A stretch of 64,000 nucleotides of DNA, from contig JAJEKV010000309.1 of the NCBI GenBank assembly GCA_021234155.1, positions 295,117 through 359,116 on the forward strand, given 5' to 3'. The position numbers and the translations under genes are program-made. The stretch comes from Isoetes taiwanensis. Its lineage: Eukaryota; Streptophyta; Lycopodiopsida; Isoetales; Isoetaceae. This document shows, in pieces, positions 44,789-55,400 of the stretch. The notes below the pieces were generated by a model, which was not told where the DNA came from, ran no database searches, and was given only the letters and a program-made list of their open reading frames with translations. Positions within the stretch are counted from its first letter, which is position 1, and each line of letters begins with the position of its first letter.

Positions 44789-44819
44789 ACTAGTTATTGT
44801 GCCCAGCGTTGCTGGGCAT
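44789..44819 (-). mobile_element. Helitron 3' end, second copy
   Basis: This has the same hairpin (GCCCAGC 44801-44807, GCTGGGC 44811-44817) and the same CTAGT (44794-44789 region) as the first, with a slightly different seven-base spacer. The two ends are 867 bp apart in the same orientation. This suggests tandem or nested insertion of related Helitrons, or an element with two usable ends. Confidence 0.68.
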
Positions 44820-46335
44820 GATTTGGAACTTGCAAATGTTGGGACGCTTACTGGACATTGCATAAAAACATCATGTAGAACGGGTTTTACTTCTTGGGCA
44901 TGTAATTTAATTGTAGTATGAATGTTTTGTAGTTGTTCTCATCACGTTGTTGTTGGAATTTAATCAAAGTCATCATGTTGTTGTTTTTCTATAGTGTTCT
45001 TATTGTCAATCTTGCCAAAGAATTCATTGTTCAAATACATGATGTAATGCCAACTACTATTTGTAATAGATACCAGATCTTTGCTCATTTGTTGAGCCTT
45101 TCCTTTTCCAATAAGAAAAACCTATGAATCTTTGATGATAATTTGAAAACCAAAGCATGTGGTATCTTGTCTGTCCATGTCCTAGAGTCCATAAAAGCAA
45201 AAACATAAGTTGAATACATGTCATAGGACATTTGAATATACATCTCATATGACTCTGTGCTTAAACAGATACTACTATCGCTATCCTTGTCATTGCAACG
45301 GTTCCTTGCTAAATAAAGGCAAAGAATGTTGTACCCATCCTCCTCACTTATATCCTCCATTCTCTTTAGACATCATTTAATTTTATAAGATTTCAAAACA
45401 TACAATAAGATTTCAAAACGTCAATCTAAAACACATAGAGAATTGCTTGACATGTACATTGATATCAAAACATATAGGGAACTGCTTGACAGCAGAGGTG
45501 AATATCAATTCAACTTGTACACACATACAATAAGTCTGTTGGTGATTATTCTCTGCACTTGCCAGCAAGTACCATCATTAATCACAATGATTAATCACAA
45601 TGATTTGTTTACGCTATAATACACACTACAATATTAATAGATTCTAAAAGTCGAGGTGCGAGGTTTTCTTTCGAGTTTTTAAGCTCCTAAGCTCCACAAC
45701 TGTGCATCATCATCGCCGTGTTTAGACTTTTGAAGATCCAATAATTTGGCATTCTTGTTCTTTGCTTTACTTTGATCTTTGCTTTTGTTGTTGCTGGACC
45801 AAAAGGGTGTCTTTGAAGATACCATAAAAACAAAGCATATACTTCTTCCATGCATCCCGCTAAGAAATAAAAAGGCCCCACTTACGTTCTGCTCGCACAA
45901 ATACAACGTTCCTGCCCCTCAAAGTTTTCCCAAATACAACAATTGTGCATGCATGTCGGGTTTTACTTGACTTGAAGATTTGGCCATTGTGGATCTTTAC
46001 GATTGATTGCCAAAATGCCTTACTTTGCAAAATAAATACTTCCGTCCTCACGAAATTAGAAGATGCTTTACAAAAATTATTCATAATCCCACACAAATTG
46101 AAAATATACAAATTCATCAAGAAGCTATGCAAGCCATTTGATACTATATTTTTGTAGCAATTTTTCTCGTTTAAAAGTGCCTCATTCAAATTGAATCCCT
46201 TTACAATCATATTGCAATGTCAAGCGCCAAAATCTCTATCTTGGTTGGATCCTATTCGGAAGAAAGCACACTACCCAAAGTCTTTATACTACTCCTAGAT
46301 ATCCGCATTCTAAAGGAATGCTACGTTTTCAAAAC
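44820..46335. other. No gene assigned; probably Helitron body in part
   Basis: The 116-codon minus frame at 45860-46210 has no recognised domain. At 45425-45495 two similar ACATA..GA.TTGCTTGAC stretches repeat. No Helitron 5' end could be fixed. Confidence 0.35.
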
Positions 46336-46339
46336 CTCA

Positions 46340-46462
46340 GTAAAGTAGAAATGAACATGCTTTCCTAGTAAAGACTTGCAATACCGCTTGGAGGATTCAA
46401 CCTGTAAAGTAGAAATGAACATGCTTTCCTAGTAAAGACTTGCAATACCGCTTGGAGGATTC
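46340..46462. repeat. 64-bp tandem duplication, identical copies
   Basis: A 59-bp sequence starting GTAAAGTAGAAATGAACATG occurs at 46340-46398 and again, without a difference, at 46404-46462. The identity marks a recent duplication. Confidence 0.9.
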
Positions 46463-48456
46463 GGGAAGAGAGTTTAGTTGTGGCGGGAATATACCCCTTG
46501 CGAGAAAAAATCTTGGATGAGAAATGGGGATATAGAGCATATGGAACCTCCGCGACAGTCGTCTTTATCGGTAGGTAGAATGCTTCAATGCGACAATATT
46601 GAGATGGTCAAGAAGACACAATAAAAGAAATAGGTTCAAGAACAAAGGCAAGACATTATCTTTCGGTACAAAAATCTCAAGATTGTACACGGGTCAATTC
46701 CCTGCTCTTGGATTGGGCTTACGCATCATGGAGCCACTTCTCTTACGCTTTCTCTAAGGAAGATCGGCAGCCCTCCACGACCGAAAGTGTCGTAGTCACA
46801 AGAGGAGCTAAGGGTTAGTTCCAAAGAACCTCTCAAAGCATTGCTTTCTGTAGTAAAGAAACCCTAAACAACATCATCGAAACAGCTGCAGCAAAGGCAT
46901 TCAAAGCAGGCCGGCACCATCCTGCTCCAACCATGGCGAAGGTGATTGCCCTAGTCCTAATCTACATCCATCCGACACATTCCCTTAGCTTCGATGGGTA
47001 GCAAAAACCCTAAGCCGGAAGAAAGATAGCGAAATTAAAACCCTAAACTGTGGGAATGAATCCTAACCCTTTGATCAATAGGTCGAACGATTGGGCGAGG
47101 TTCAAGACAGACATACACAATAATTTTATAATATAGGATTGTCATTAACAAAGGAATTTCCTTATCTGCAGATTATTGAAAAGATTTGATATGTCAATTG
47201 CCCCTTGTCATGCACGTAATAAATTTCAGAATGTTTATCTTTGTGTTGATGCTCTAGTATATTATTAAGTGTTTTAGCTATCCATCTGTGATGAAGTAGT
47301 GGACTGCTCTCATGGTAAGCAACTTGGGATTTATGCAAAAGAAAATATGAACAGTATTTCATATCCTTGGAAAAAATATCTTACCAAGGAATGCAAGAAG
47401 GGCATTCTGATTATGTTGAGAGGATAAGGTTATGCTCATAAGTATCCTGCTGTTTAAATGTTGAGGTGATGGAAGTTATTTTCTGAGGGCACAAGTGATG
47501 AAGTTGTGGACTATTTTTATGCAAAGAAAAATATGAATCTTTATGGCTCCAAGAGGTGGGCATCTGATTATGTTGAGATGAAAAGGTCATGCTCATAAGT
47601 ATCCAAATCAGAAAGGTGACATTAAGAGCACATATTTATGATTCTTATGTTAATTGCAATAGTTCTCCCTGATACATAGAAACAAGATTTTTTTTGTTTG
47701 TCCTGTGATTGGGTGTCCTTGCAGGTTCAGTTTCAGTTTGCCAGTAAATGGTTGTCATGCAGGCGCCTGCCCCACTGACGCTATCGTCTGGTCGTTAAAG
47801 TGATTTTGACAAAAACAAGCAAACTGCCAATTGGGTGACTGGCAAACTCCGAAAAAACGTTGAGACAAAGAGTTTGCCTCGAAATATAGCAAGAAAGTTA
47901 ACTCGAAACTTCTTTGTATTGATGTATGCCTGTGCATCTTCTTTTCCTTTTAGGAAGACCATCGTAAATTGTAAACTGAAATACATGTAAGATTTAGAAT
48001 GGGTGTGGACTTAATCTAGTTTTCTCTATTTCGCGAGGTGGTACCTAATAGATTTGGAGGACACGGCTTTGGTTCTATCCTAAGGTTTTAGGAACCTGAA
48101 AGATATATAAGATGAGTAAACCTATGGCTTCAAAGGTTTTTGGAATTCAATCCTTGAAGCCACAATATAGTATTTGGGGACGTTTTGCCCCACAGCTCCA
48201 GCGGTGGCGATGGCGATCGCTTTTGCAGCAGCAAGGCCAGTTTTAAGCAAATGGAGCTATGGCACGGCAGCAGACTTGTATTCTCTGTTCGCCCCTTCTA
48301 TGCTCTGTTTTTTTCGACACATCTATTATGCTTTGTTACAGATACATCGATTTATGACTATACGAAGAAACATCCTCGTTCTTGCAGAACTGTAGTGTCG
48401 CCCTTACATATTGTTCTGTAGAACTGCAGAACTGCATGTGTCGTTACGACACATAC
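46463..48456. other. No gene assigned
   Basis: Near 47400-47600 two stretches of about 120 bp resemble each other (TTATGTTGAGA..ATAAGGTTATGCTCATAAGTATCC). A 73-codon plus frame at 48174-48395 is unrecognised. AACCCTAAA-type motifs near 46860-47045 are short and not telomeric. Confidence 0.4.
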
Positions 48457-48539
48457 CACAACGAAAAAAGTGCTCTAATACCCCAAAAAATACCCCCCAA
48501 AAATGACTACAGAATCCCCCTTTTTTTTTGTAGAACAAT

Positions 48540-48880
48540 GGGGTATAAAATGAATTTTTGAAATCGGGGTATTTGGCCATAATCCCCCTTTTCCTTATTT
48601 GTAAGATAATACCCTATTACGTTTGGCCATAATTCCCCCTTTCCTCGTTTGTAAAATAATACCCCGTTATATATGGCCATAATTCCCCCCTTTCCTCGTT
48701 TGTAAAATAATACCCTTTCATCGTTTGTAAAATAATACCCTGTTGCATTCGGACATAATCCCCTCTTCTTCATTTGTAAGATAATACCCTGTTACATTTG
48801 ACCATAGTCCTCCCTTTCCAAAATAATACCATGTTACATTTAGCCATAATCCCCCCTTTCCCTTGTTTGTATGTTACATT
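48540..48880. repeat. Minisatellite, unit about 58 bp, left subterminal
   Basis: About five or six imperfect units of the form TTTGTAAAATAATACCC..GTTACATTTGGCCATAATCCCCCCTTTCC, partly shortened. It lies just inside the left 18-bp terminus. Its translation makes a repetitive minus-strand ORF at 48507-48773 that is not a gene. Confidence 0.85.
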
Positions 48881-49060
48881 TAGCTGGTAATTATATTTTT
48901 CGGTAACTTTGGTTACCCATATTTTATGGGCTTAGTTGTCCAAATTTCGTATTTAGATTCCAAACTCCCGTCTCACATCAACAAAATTCAATATTTATAG
49001 AGAAAAGTTATTTTTCATTGCAAAAGAGTTTCAATTCCACTACAAAATTGCAAAAGAGTT

Positions 49061-49200
49061 TCAATTCAACATGGTCCTGCTTACTGTCCCTGGTGGGGAA
49101 TTGTCTATGAGATCATACATGATTCCCTTACCATCACTTGGCAAATCTTTGGTTCTTATTCTTGCCTCTTCCTTCACTCTCTCCAGATCGGTTATCCAAT
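49061..49200 (-). pseudogene. Exon-like piece, C-terminal end of an unidentified protein
   Basis: On the minus strand a pyrimidine-containing acceptor, TTACATTTGCAG, precedes an open 140-bp segment. It reads WITDLERVKEEARIRTKDLP, then a SDGKGIMYDLIDNSPPG segment and a TGA at 49063-49061. The composition and the charged helix make it look like real coding sequence. Its phase does not fit exon 49770-49901 directly, so an exon between them is missing or lies in degraded sequence. Protein family not recognised. Confidence 0.45.
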
Positions 49201-49769
49201 CTGCAAATGTAACACAGATTTAGATGTTGTCATGCATCCTTCATATGCAGCATATGTTTTCATGCATCTTTTAATAATCAGCAAAGACAAAATCTCATGA
49301 TACTGACAACCATTTACATGATCCAGATTTTGTACACATCCAAATATCTATACACTAGAATTGGCAGATTCGTGATAACCACTCAGCAATAAAAAAAGGC
49401 ATCTCAGATACAAATTGCTTTGGAGTTCCATCACAAAAATTGTGGCTGTAAATGTCATGATAACATGGTAAATATCATTATCAATCTGCCGAACATGGAG
49501 TTCACGTAGCTTATGGTTGCCTAAGGCAAAAGCATGATTCTTGACAACTAACCTAAACAGAAGAAGAGTTGGCAGCTGCAAAACTTTGTTTACCTTTCAA
49601 AATTTCCAAGGATATCATGCATGCAAAACTGTGTTTCCCTTTAGAAATCAAAGCTCCACTTAGTCCTTGCTCTAGATCAAGAAAATTGAAAACCTACACA
49701 GAGAAGAACAAATTAAATTTGCCTTGTGACCACAGAACAGAGCAAAATTTAAATTTTTGAAGACCTCAC

Positions 49770-49901
49770 GTGCTTGAAAGCTAGCTGAGGAGAATTGTCA
49801 TGCATCACATTCAAGGCTTGCAGAGTAAAATATCCAAATACCTTGGTTAATATGCCAGGCAAGTTTTCGAATTCGCTAACTTCCAAGATTGCAACGTCAA
49901 C
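49770..49901 (-). pseudogene. Exon-like piece, 44 codons, of an unidentified protein
   Basis: The segment is bounded on the minus strand by the acceptor CTGGTGCAG and the donor GTGAGG and is open for exactly 44 codons: VDVAILEVSEFENLPGILTK, then a VFGYFTLQALN stretch and DNSPQLAFKH. It joins in phase to the exon at 49983-50163. Alternating hydrophobic residues suggest beta-strand and helix. I do not recognise the family. Confidence 0.5.
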
Positions 49902-49982
49902 CTGCACCAGAGGCAATCTCTACTTTGTTCAAACCTAGACGCAAATCAATCCTAGAGGAAATAGAGACAGATATTACAGTAC

Positions 49983-50163
49983 CTTTTCACAGACAACCGG
50001 AAGAACCGTGGCACTGGAATCCCGTTTTTGACATAGGTTTGCAATAACATGCAAAAGGTGATCACCAACACCACCAAACTTTTTTTTCTTGTGAGAACAC
50101 AAAAGCAACAGGCGGTTTTTTGCTCCTGCGTATCACATCATATATATAATTGTGAAACCCTTT
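49983..50163 (-). pseudogene. Exon-like piece, 181 bp, with an A-run frameshift
   Basis: The acceptor TTTTACAG lies at 50164-50171, and the donor GTACTG follows on the left. The frame reads KGFHNYIYDVIRRSKKPP and VAFVFSQEKK, then breaks in a run of eight A's. In the next frame it continues as GGVGDHLLHVIANLCQKRD and ATVLPVVCEK, which is in phase with exon 49770-49901. A one-base change in the A run explains the break. Family not recognised. Confidence 0.5.
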
Positions 50164-50360
50164 CTGTAAAACAAAGATGAATAAGAATCAGAAGCACAAT
50201 TGGAGATGCGAATCATGGCCAAACAGTTATTGAGTGCCATATAACGGAGTTGAAGTACATAGTTCTTGTCCATCCTAAATTGGCAAACAAAACTAGAAAG
50301 TGCATAAACATCTTAACATGTTAAACATATCATGTGTTGCTTAAAAACAAACATAAGTAC

Positions 50361-50472
50361 CTGGCCATAAAGAGTAGCACCAATTCCACCAGAATGCTGA
50401 TGTGCAACAGCATAAATAAGGTTACCACCCTTGGGAATGGTGGCTTGGGCCTCAAGGATATGGGTGCAGGTT
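50361..50472 (-). pseudogene. SURNod19-like exon fragment
   Basis: The minus strand reads CTHILEAQATIPKGGNLIYA, followed by VAHQHSGGIGATLYGQ, then a GTAC donor at 50360-50357. This closely resembles the (K)GGxxIYxVAHQHSGGIGSTLYG core of the plant SURNod19 (stress up-regulated Nod19) family, whose function is poorly known. In the family this core is followed by an EDGRVICSS-type segment. Here the next exon-like piece (50163-49983) is different, so either the following exon is lost or pieces of two genes are fused. The upstream boundary may be the CTTCAG at 50478-50473. Confidence 0.68.
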
Positions 50473-51391
50473 CTGAAGATGGATCTTCAGAGCACAAAGG
50501 TATATTGTACTCGATCTGTTTTGGAAGGAGTTCACACCACCAAGTTAATGAATCTCATTATTTATCTGATTCAATGTGCTATCTATTTTAGAAAAATCCA
50601 CCTCACACCTATAGCTGACACAATCCAAACACAATGCATTCAGAGGTCTTTGTAACTAATTTTAGGTAGAATAAGATAAATGCAAGTCAAAAAAGTGGCT
50701 CAACGACATCACTGACTACCTTACAACTATTGCAGCCAAACAGTTCACAAAAAACCATACATTTGTGGAAAAAACGGGTCTGCTTCAAAACCTGAGGCTA
50801 AAAGGCTCGAGTAAAACAGAAACTTAAACATCCGGCTTCTAGAAACTCAAAGCTCCAAGAACACAACCCGCAACTCAAAATCGAAGCCATTCTGTTTGCC
50901 CTAAAGGGTGCAGATTCTGCCATGGCCCTGAACCAAAGCCAACAGAGAAAAATCACTTCTGCCATAGCTCGAAAGGTCATTCCTTTGTTTCGACTGCCTC
51001 TGTAGAACCCCAATGGTGGAACAAATTATAAAGAGGAAGAAAGAGAATGGGGTATAATGGAATAGGGGTCAAGCATCTCTGTTATAGGAGCAGGCAGCGG
51101 AAAGGTTGGGAAGCCGGAGAACGCAGAAAGCCAATATTTTGAATCTGAAACCATCAGATCAGAGAAAATACATGCCATAGCTGGTATCGTCAGCCCATTG
51201 CCATAGCTGCAGGAAGATTCGAATTCCTGCAATCCAAAACCGAGCTGTGAATCATTTGTCTACTGTCAAACTGAAAAAAGGAGCAATAGGCAAGAAACCG
51301 ACAAAAACATTCTAAATCTTGAAACCTGTAAGTAAAATGTCAAAAGAACAGCAAAGATTTGAGAAAAAATGCCAGCGCCATCGAGATTTAC

Positions 51392-51412
51392 CCGAGCGCC
51401 GAAGAAAAACAT
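51392..51412 (-). other. Possible first exon, 7 codons
   Basis: ATG at 51412-51410 opens MFFFGAR and runs straight into GGTAAATC, a donor-like sequence. Upstream on the minus strand is a CTTCTTCTTCTT/TTTCTCTCTCTT pyrimidine-rich leader, common in plant 5' untranslated regions. It is a guess that this is the start of the gene pieces to its left. Confidence 0.25.
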
Positions 51413-51599
51413 GTTGCTTCAGGCGGCCGACATCGCCGAAGAGAGAGAAAAAAAACTAAAAAACGTAAAGAAGAAGAAGAAGAGATTTTAACGGCACGCC
51501 ACAAGGCAGCGTCCTATCGGACATGTGACACTTTACAACACACCCAGATGGGTTCTGCCCCCACCGCTTTACATTGCTGAAGTGGGTCCTTCCCCCACC

Positions 51600-51629
51600 A
51601 AATTAAATTAAATTAAATTAAATTAAATT
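51600..51629. repeat. AAATT microsatellite
   Basis: Six AAATT units in a row near the right end of the candidate transposon. Confidence 0.9.
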
Positions 51630-51680
51630 GCATGGCCACTTTCACAACGAGGCGTTGAACCCGTGACCTTGGGTCCCCCC

Positions 51681-51840
51681 ATTAGGATATACCCTTTTTG
51701 TACAAGAATCCTCTATTTCTACTAATTTTTCCCCGTAGCTACTAATTTCCCCCGTTAGGATACACCCTTTTTGTTCAAGAATCCCCTGTTTCTAGTAATT
51801 TTCCCCCGCAATATATACCCTTTTGTTCAAAAATTCTCCA
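51681..51840. repeat. Imperfect tandem repeat, right subterminal
   Basis: Units beginning TTAGGATAyACCCTTTTTG with a following CAAGAATCC and TAATTTTyCCCC recur about every 60-75 bp, two full units and a partial third. It lies 70 bp inside the right 18-bp terminus, mirroring the minisatellite on the left, though the two units differ in sequence. Confidence 0.7.
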
Positions 51841-51989
51841 TTGCAAAGAAAACAACCCATTGCTCTCAAGTCCCCCGGTTCCTCAAGGGGGGATTTTCCA
51901 GGGGATTTAAGCACTTTTTTCGTTGTGTACTGTACGCACAAATGTTTGATCAAGGTTACATTAAGGGTTGAGGCATAGCTTTGGTTCTA

Positions 51990-52427
51990 TCATATCACAC
52001 TTTTATCACTCATCATTCGACTGAAATCTATGTTTGCTATCTTTATGGCGTCACGTTCAAGTTTTATTTCTAACCATTGATCTGGCGGATATTCTCGGTA
52101 TTGTGCCAGATCAATGGCCCTTAGAATTTTGAGAGAAAAAATGCATGCCAATGTCAATGGTGTAAACCGAACACATGGTTGAAGCAAAAATAAAAGAGAA
52201 GCAAAATAGAAAACAACCAATGGTATAGCCTTACGCTTGGCCGAATCCACGCATTGGCTCCGCGACACAATGGCCTCACCCAAGCCCGCGGGATCATCAA
52301 AAATCTGTTGGTCTTCGGATCTGTGAAGAGAGCGAAAAGCTTCTGAGGGGAATTTCAACCACAAATGCCGAACTTTCATGCCCGGTCGAATTTCATGGCT
52401 CACCGAGGGGCTGAAAGCGGACCCCAA
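51990..52427 (-). CDS. Hypothetical ORF, 145 codons, with a membrane-like segment
   Basis: This open minus-strand frame runs from ATG 52427 to a stop at 51990. The N-terminal half is mixed and charged, and residues about 70-105 are strongly hydrophobic (IPLVVFYFASLLFLL and FTPLTLACIFSL). The C-terminal 40 residues are charged (DQWLEIKLERDAIKIA). No family is recognised. It lies immediately outside the candidate transposon at 48457-51927. It may be a host exon or a chance frame; the sequence around the ATG gives no clear clue. Confidence 0.25.
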   Translation of the reverse strand: MGSAFSPSVSHEIRPGMKVRHLWLKFPSEAFRSLHRSEDQQIFDDPAGLGEAIVSRSQCVDSAKRKAIPLVVFYFASLLFLLQPCVRFTPLTLACIFSLKILRAIDLAQYREYPPDQWLEIKLERDAIKIANIDFSRMMSDKSVI

Positions 52428-55400
52428 TTAAATCTTACGTAGAAACCGACAGCGGCCAGCCTTTGGCAACAATAAGCGATTGAGGTGAGCCCGATAGAAT
52501 CAAAATCTCTCTTTGAAACGCATAGCTACGCCTCTTTCCTTTGGTCGCGGTACTGCTCGAAATAGAGTGCTTTTAACGCGTCTTTCATTTCTTTGCCATG
52601 CTCAAATTTGAGAGCTCCATGCGCTTAATCGATATGATAGAAACGCAGTCCGCTTCCAACCTGCAAATCGGCATGTTCACAGCCACCTATGCGCCCTATC
52701 CGCTACCCGCGCCCTTCACATGCTTTCTAAATTGGAACCTATGACATAGAGGACTAATTCACGGAAAAGGGGAGTTGCAAAGCACCCAAAATAGCAATAA
52801 CCATTCAAGCTCCTCCCACATAGCAAATTATACCATTTTCTATACAATACGACACTTGAAATCATAGTCCTAACCAGCGAGGAATACCCTTTTCCCAACC
52901 CAAATCGAATTGGGCAAAGTATATCATATCACACCTATCTAATCGATTGTCCATTTTGTTCTCCCCTTATTTTGTTCCTTAAAAATTCTTAAAACATGGC
53001 ATTGTGCACTCATTGATTATAGGGCATTTATGCGGCCATTAATAAGCTTCGAATATTTCGTGAGTGGTGCATTAGATGTCGGGGCATTTATATGACCATT
53101 AATGAACTTCAATTTTTAATTGATGGGTTCTGAGGATTCAAGCCCAAATTGAAATGAATCATAGTAATTGAACCAAAATCCGGCATAAGCAGGGGGATAA
53201 AGCTCAAATTGGGTTTGTGACGAAACACGGGGAGGCAAAAATGGACGAGATTGTGGAGTTTGGATTCAAATTCGGCATGAAACAGGGGGTGAAACTCTTT
53301 TGGACCTGAAATCCGGCAATAGCAAGAGATTTAACGTACAAATTTGGATGAAATCTAGCAATAAAGAGAGGTTTGCATCACCCAGAACTCGAATTCAGGT
53401 AGGATGAAGAACAATCGCTACGTTTCGCCTTTTGTTTTTAATCAATCCATCTATTTTGATTATTGGATTCATTCGCAAACCCATTTGGATATCAATCGAG
53501 ATCGTTGTTGGGCCATTTGATCTCTTCCTTAGGTCCTCCACAGCCCTTCTTCATAATCCAAGCCAGATTCGGGCCCATCTACAGGCCTTCTAGAATCGGC
53601 AGATGTTTTTTAGCTCTTTGCAACGATAAATATAAGGTCTTCAAAATTCAAATCTTTGTTGGGCTGTGTAATCCCTTCCTTCCGATCCTATAGATGCAGT
53701 ATTATCAACAACAATAGAAAAAATGATAGAGAAGAACTGAGATAAAAACACGCAAATCTCTAAAGTGGCTCCAAGCAAAACTGTAAAGACAAAATAAAGA
53801 AAAACCGTCCTACATTTCAAGAAAGGACGAGCAAATGATAGATTTTAAAGTAACATCATCATCAAGCCGGCCATGAACTCTGACCGAGGTCGTAGGCGAT
53901 CAATAGAAAACAACAGTCCATCAAGGTTAAGTTTAAATTTTGGGCGGCATGGGGCGAGAGAGTTATCGTGGCCGATCGGAGAAACCCTCTGAGAAAGAAG
54001 AGGTCGAATTATCAAAAATGGAACAAAGCGAAACGTTGTTAAGTCATGACACGGAAAAAATGCGGTGCAAGTCCACTAGAATCGATGATACAAAGCCTAC
54101 AAAGGATTTGACAAATCCTCAATCCTTTCCTTTTTGTTGATATGAGATAAGAGTCTCCCAAAAAGCTCACTCGAATGAATGGTCGTTCAAATATAGAGCG
54201 ATTTTGGAAAAACCCGGATGGATAATTTGAAACTCGCCATGGCTCCACTAGACCTTAGGCCGCCGGTCGCCATTCACTTTGTTGCAGCCGACTTCCTATC
54301 ATGCACGAAACCCCCAAGACCAGCGTGGAACATCTTGAAAGCTAAAAACTAAAAAGGATGATGGGTTGTTACCCGGATGGAGGAGAGCATAGCTTCAAAA
54401 GGTCGGAGACTACTGACTATGGCGTGACGCGAAAGGCCAAAAAGTGTGGGAAGAAGGGGCACTCAAAGCGAAATGAGAAAAATGACATAGGAGATAAGCG
54501 CCATCTCTTTTCCCCTACATTCTTTTTCCTCCTCAAGGCACTATACCCCGTCACAAGAGGTCATAAATGCCGATGTCTATCTTATCACATGGCGTTCATT
54601 GCAATATACGTGGCTATATCTGAGCCATTCATGCAGTACATTCGGTGGCCTAGATCAATAAAATTTAATATACCCCCTCATTGTACTGCCATCTCGTGGG
54701 GCCATTAATTTTTTTTACTTTTTAATCGACAATCTAGATCAAATGCCCTAATTTCAAGGGTCAGATTAAAAGCCCTAAATAAAGAGGGCTTTTTATCCGG
54801 CGCCGTCGATCTGCACATTCGATGTCACGGCGGTGACACCTCAATCTCTACCAACAAGGGGCTGCTTGGGGTGATTCGAGGTGTCACCTTATTGGCGTCC
54901 AGGCGCCCCTAGTCTTCTGTTCGTCTAGGCATTAATCTACTGGTGGAATCGAACTCGACTATATGGTTGTCCCTTTTTGTTTATACTAGATCCTCAAGTA
55001 TGGGCATTCCTACTAGGTTAGACCTATAAATGTTTCAAGTTGATAGAAAATCGAAACAACAATCAAACATCTCTAGGCTATCTCGAAACTATATTAAAAG
55101 AAATGTGGTGTCTAAATCGATTTGATGAAGTAGATCTTGATCGTCTTTGTGCAGGATATTTTCTAATTGCAGCCATCTATTTGCACATGCATGTGGAAAA
55201 ACCACGATCGTCCAACACTAACGGTGATAAGTTTTGCACCAAGTATCATATGCACAAGATGGCTTTGCATTAATTCAACAAAAGAAACGTTCATGGCGGT
55301 TGGAGAAAATAATTGTGCTAGATTTTGTTACTATAGGCATTATAATAAGTTAGAAAAATGTAGATAATGAAATAATTTTTCAACAAGGGCTTGCATCTAC

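Larger units (their letters stand above)
48457..51927. mobile_element. Candidate gene-fragment-carrying transposon
   Basis: CACAACGAAAAAAGTGCT at 48457-48474 is repeated as a perfect inverted 18-mer at 51910-51927, with looser matching inward (CTAATACCCC / TAAATCCCC). Inside each end lies a minisatellite (48540-48880 and 51681-51840). The middle, 49061-51412, contains exon-like pieces on the minus strand with good splice-site sequences, one of them like SURNod19. No transposase is present. The layout resembles Pack-MULE-type capture of host gene pieces, but MULE ends are usually longer, and no 9-bp target duplication was found. Confidence 0.45.

Noticed and set aside
46860-47050. Interstitial telomeric repeat (AACCCTAAA-like motifs)
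   Set aside because: Only isolated single motifs; no tandem TTTAGGG array.
48507-48773. 88-codon minus ORF with repeated YKRGKG motifs
   Set aside because: It is a by-product of the 58-bp minisatellite.
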